NCBI GenBank assembly: GCA_023249395.1
Contig: JAHFCS010000145.1
Coordinates: forward strand, 1-6,035
Direction of reading: 5' to 3'
Source of the DNA: Gemmatimonadota bacterium
GTDB taxonomy: Bacteria > Gemmatimonadota > Gemmatimonadetes > Gemmatimonadales > Gemmatimonadaceae
Length of the DNA: 6,035 bases
Below are positions 5,102-6,035 of this stretch, one piece after another. A program made the position numbers and the translations under genes. How positions within the stretch are numbered: the stretch's first letter is position 1; each line of letters begins with the position of its first letter. The notes below the pieces were generated by a model. The model was not told the DNA's origin. It saw nothing but the letters and a program-made list of their open reading frames with translations, and made no database searches.

Positions 5102-5938
5102 ATGGCAGAGAACGCGACCGAGGGAGGGGCGGGCACACCACCGGCAGCGGACGAACGTCCTGCGGCTGAAGAGCGGCCGGCAACGGCGCGCTCGGGCGCT
5201 GGGCGAAGCGCTCGCAGTGGTGGCGGCGCTGGCGGCCCCGGAGGTCGCGGTGGAAGAGGCGGCGGCGGACGCGGCGGCCCGGGTGGTGGACGCGGCGGGC
5301 CTGGCGGCGGACGCGGTGGCCCGGCTGGTGGCGGTGGACGCGAAGGCGGCCCAGGCGGCGGACGGTCGCGCGATGGAAAGGGTCGTGACGGCGGACGCGG
5401 TGATGGCCGCGGCGGCGATGGCGGCAGCGAGCTTGTCGAGAACGTGATCGCGATCAACCGCGTAGCCAAGGTCGTTAAAGGTGGCCGGCGCTTCTCTTTC
5501 AATGCGCTGGTCGCTGTAGGAGATGGTCTGGGCAAGGTTGGTTTCGCGACCGGAAAAGCGAACGAGGTATCGGAGGCCGTCCGCAAGGCTGTCGACGGCG
5601 CGCGTCGCAACATGTCACGCATCCCGATGACGGGCGGGACGATTCCGCACGAGGTCGTCGGCGAGCATGGGGCAGGCAAGGTCCTGATGAAGCCGGCTGC
5701 GCCGGGAGCCGGCGTGATCGCCGGGGGCGCGGTTCGCGCGATCATGGAATGCGCCGGCATCACCGACATTCTCACGAAGAGCCTCGGCTCGACGGATCCG
5801 CACAACATGGTGCTCGCGGCGCTCGACGGGCTGAAGCAGCTCACGACCGTCGAAGAGATCGCGCGCGAGCGCGGCGTCGAAGTCAGCTCACTCGGCTATC
5901 GGTCGCGCGCGAAGATAAGGGAGGCGCAACTTGGCTAG
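5102..5938 (+). CDS. rpsE: 30S ribosomal protein S5 (uS5) with long RGG-rich N-terminal extension
   Basis: uS5 helps form the mRNA entry channel and affects decoding accuracy. The core starts near residue 110: ENVIAINRVAKVVKGGRRFSF (double-stranded RNA-binding-like S5 domain), VGDGLGKVGFATGKANEV, ARRNM, and the C-terminal domain with GAGVIAGGAVRAIMECAGI and the KSLGSTDPHNMV segment. Typical S5 is about 165-170 residues; this one has 278. The extra 109 residues are an acidic Ala/Pro/Glu stretch (1-30) followed by a Gly/Arg-rich tract (about 31-108) with six RGG triplets and a seven-residue repeat. I start at ATG 5102, 4 nt after rplR, with GGAG at 5088-5091; an in-frame ATG at 5066 lies inside rplR and would add only 12 residues. 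No ATG, GTG or TTG with a usable ribosome binding site is seen closer to the core. Confidence 0.96.
   Translation: MAENATEGGAGTPPAADERPAAEERPATARSGAGRSARSGGGAGGPGGRGGRGGGGRGGPGGGRGGPGGGRGGPAGGGGREGGPGGGRSRDGKGRDGGRGDGRGGDGGSELVENVIAINRVAKVVKGGRRFSFNALVAVGDGLGKVGFATGKANEVSEAVRKAVDGARRNMSRIPMTGGTIPHEVVGEHGAGKVLMKPAAPGAGVIAGGAVRAIMECAGITDILTKSLGSTDPHNMVLAALDGLKQLTTVEEIARERGVEVSSLGYRSRAKIREAQLG
5270..5332 (+). repeat. 21-bp coding repeat in the rpsE extension
   Basis: Three tandem 21-bp units (5270-5290, 5291-5311, 5312-5332) encode RGGPGGG, RGGPGGG and RGGPAGG. The copies differ mainly at third codon positions (GGC, GGT and GGG are swapped) while the protein repeat is kept. The surrounding tract, 5192-5425, is made of related Gly/Arg codons. 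Confidence 0.85.
5917..5924 (+). promoter_or_regulatory. Ribosome binding site of rpmD inside rpsE
   Basis: AAGGGAGG lies 6 nt before TTG 5931. Its strength and spacing support TTG as the rpmD start, since no ATG lies in frame before the conserved core. Confidence 0.7.
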
Positions 5939-6035
5939 AACTCACGTCTGGTGGAACACCAAAGGTCCCACCAAAACGGAGAAGTCCACGCTCACCTCCG
6001 GCAACGTGCGCATCAAGCAGGTGCGGAGCGGAATC
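5931..6035 (+). CDS. rpmD: 50S ribosomal protein L30 (uL30), 5' part only, TTG start
   Basis: uL30 is a small protein of the large subunit, and rpmD normally follows rpsE in the spc operon, as here. The first 35 codons are in the window; the gene runs off the end. The family core begins near residue 26 with VRIKQVRSGI, which matches the opening strand and the conserved QVRSGIG motif of L30. Before it are about 25 unusual residues, including two adjacent tryptophans (THVWWNTKGPTKTEK). The start is a TTG overlapping rpsE by 8 nt with AAGGGAGG 6 nt upstream. A GTG at 6006, at the beginning of the core, would give a standard-length protein but has no ribosome binding site. The family call rests on a short match plus position. 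Confidence 0.85.
   Translation, partial: MARTHVWWNTKGPTKTEKSTLTSGNVRIKQVRSGI

Noticed and set aside
4630..5844. Long antisense open frame (about 404 codons) opposite rplF, rplR and rpsE
   Set aside because: It is the complement of GC-rich coding DNA; its Pro/Arg-rich part mirrors the Gly/Arg tract of S5. No ribosome binding site or family resemblance.

Overview
The window is one unbroken stretch of the universal bacterial S10-spc ribosomal protein operon, with all genes on the + strand and no mobile element, RNA gene or accessory island. Gene order is rplV (3' end only), rpsC, rplP, rpmC, rpsQ, rplN, rplX, rplE, rpsN, rpsH, rplF, rplR, rpsE, rpmD (5' end only). This is the textbook order with the S10 and spc segments fused: no promoter or terminator is visible between rpsQ and rplN, where some bacteria split them. 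All proteins are clearly bacterial. The DNA is GC-rich, and S14 is the short zinc-binding (four-cysteine) type. I suspect a free-living, high-GC environmental bacterium, with Gemmatimonadota as a guess only; nothing in the window proves a phylum.

Layout: 1-1894 is the S10-type part (uL22 tail, uS3, uL16, uL29, uS17), tightly packed with overlaps of 1 and 11 nt and short gaps. A 37-nt AT-richer spacer (1895-1931) separates it from the spc part (uL14, uL24, uL5, uS14, uS8, uL6, uL18, uS5, uL30). The only larger gap is 124 nt between rpsN and rpsH, and it is filled mostly by a degenerate tandem repeat of about 18 bp built on the core CGGAC. Most genes are preceded by a recognisable purine-rich ribosome binding site or are coupled to the preceding stop codon, as expected for one co-translated mRNA. 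The products assemble into both subunits: uL5 and uL18 form the 5S rRNA particle, uL22, uL24 and uL29 surround the peptide exit tunnel, and uS3 and uS5 line the mRNA entry channel.

The conserved cores are ordinary, but several proteins carry unusual low-complexity tails. uS5 has an N-terminal extension of about 109 residues with RGG boxes and a seven-residue repeat, uL5 a Lys/Gly-rich extension of about 56, uL29 a basic C-terminal tail of about 33, uL24 a basic N-terminal extension of about 26, and uL30 one of about 25 behind a TTG start. The uS5 RGG tail, which resembles in composition the tail of eukaryotic uS5 (RPS2), and the rpsN-rpsH repeat are the two observations most worth following up. 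I see no evidence of an undescribed multi-gene system here.
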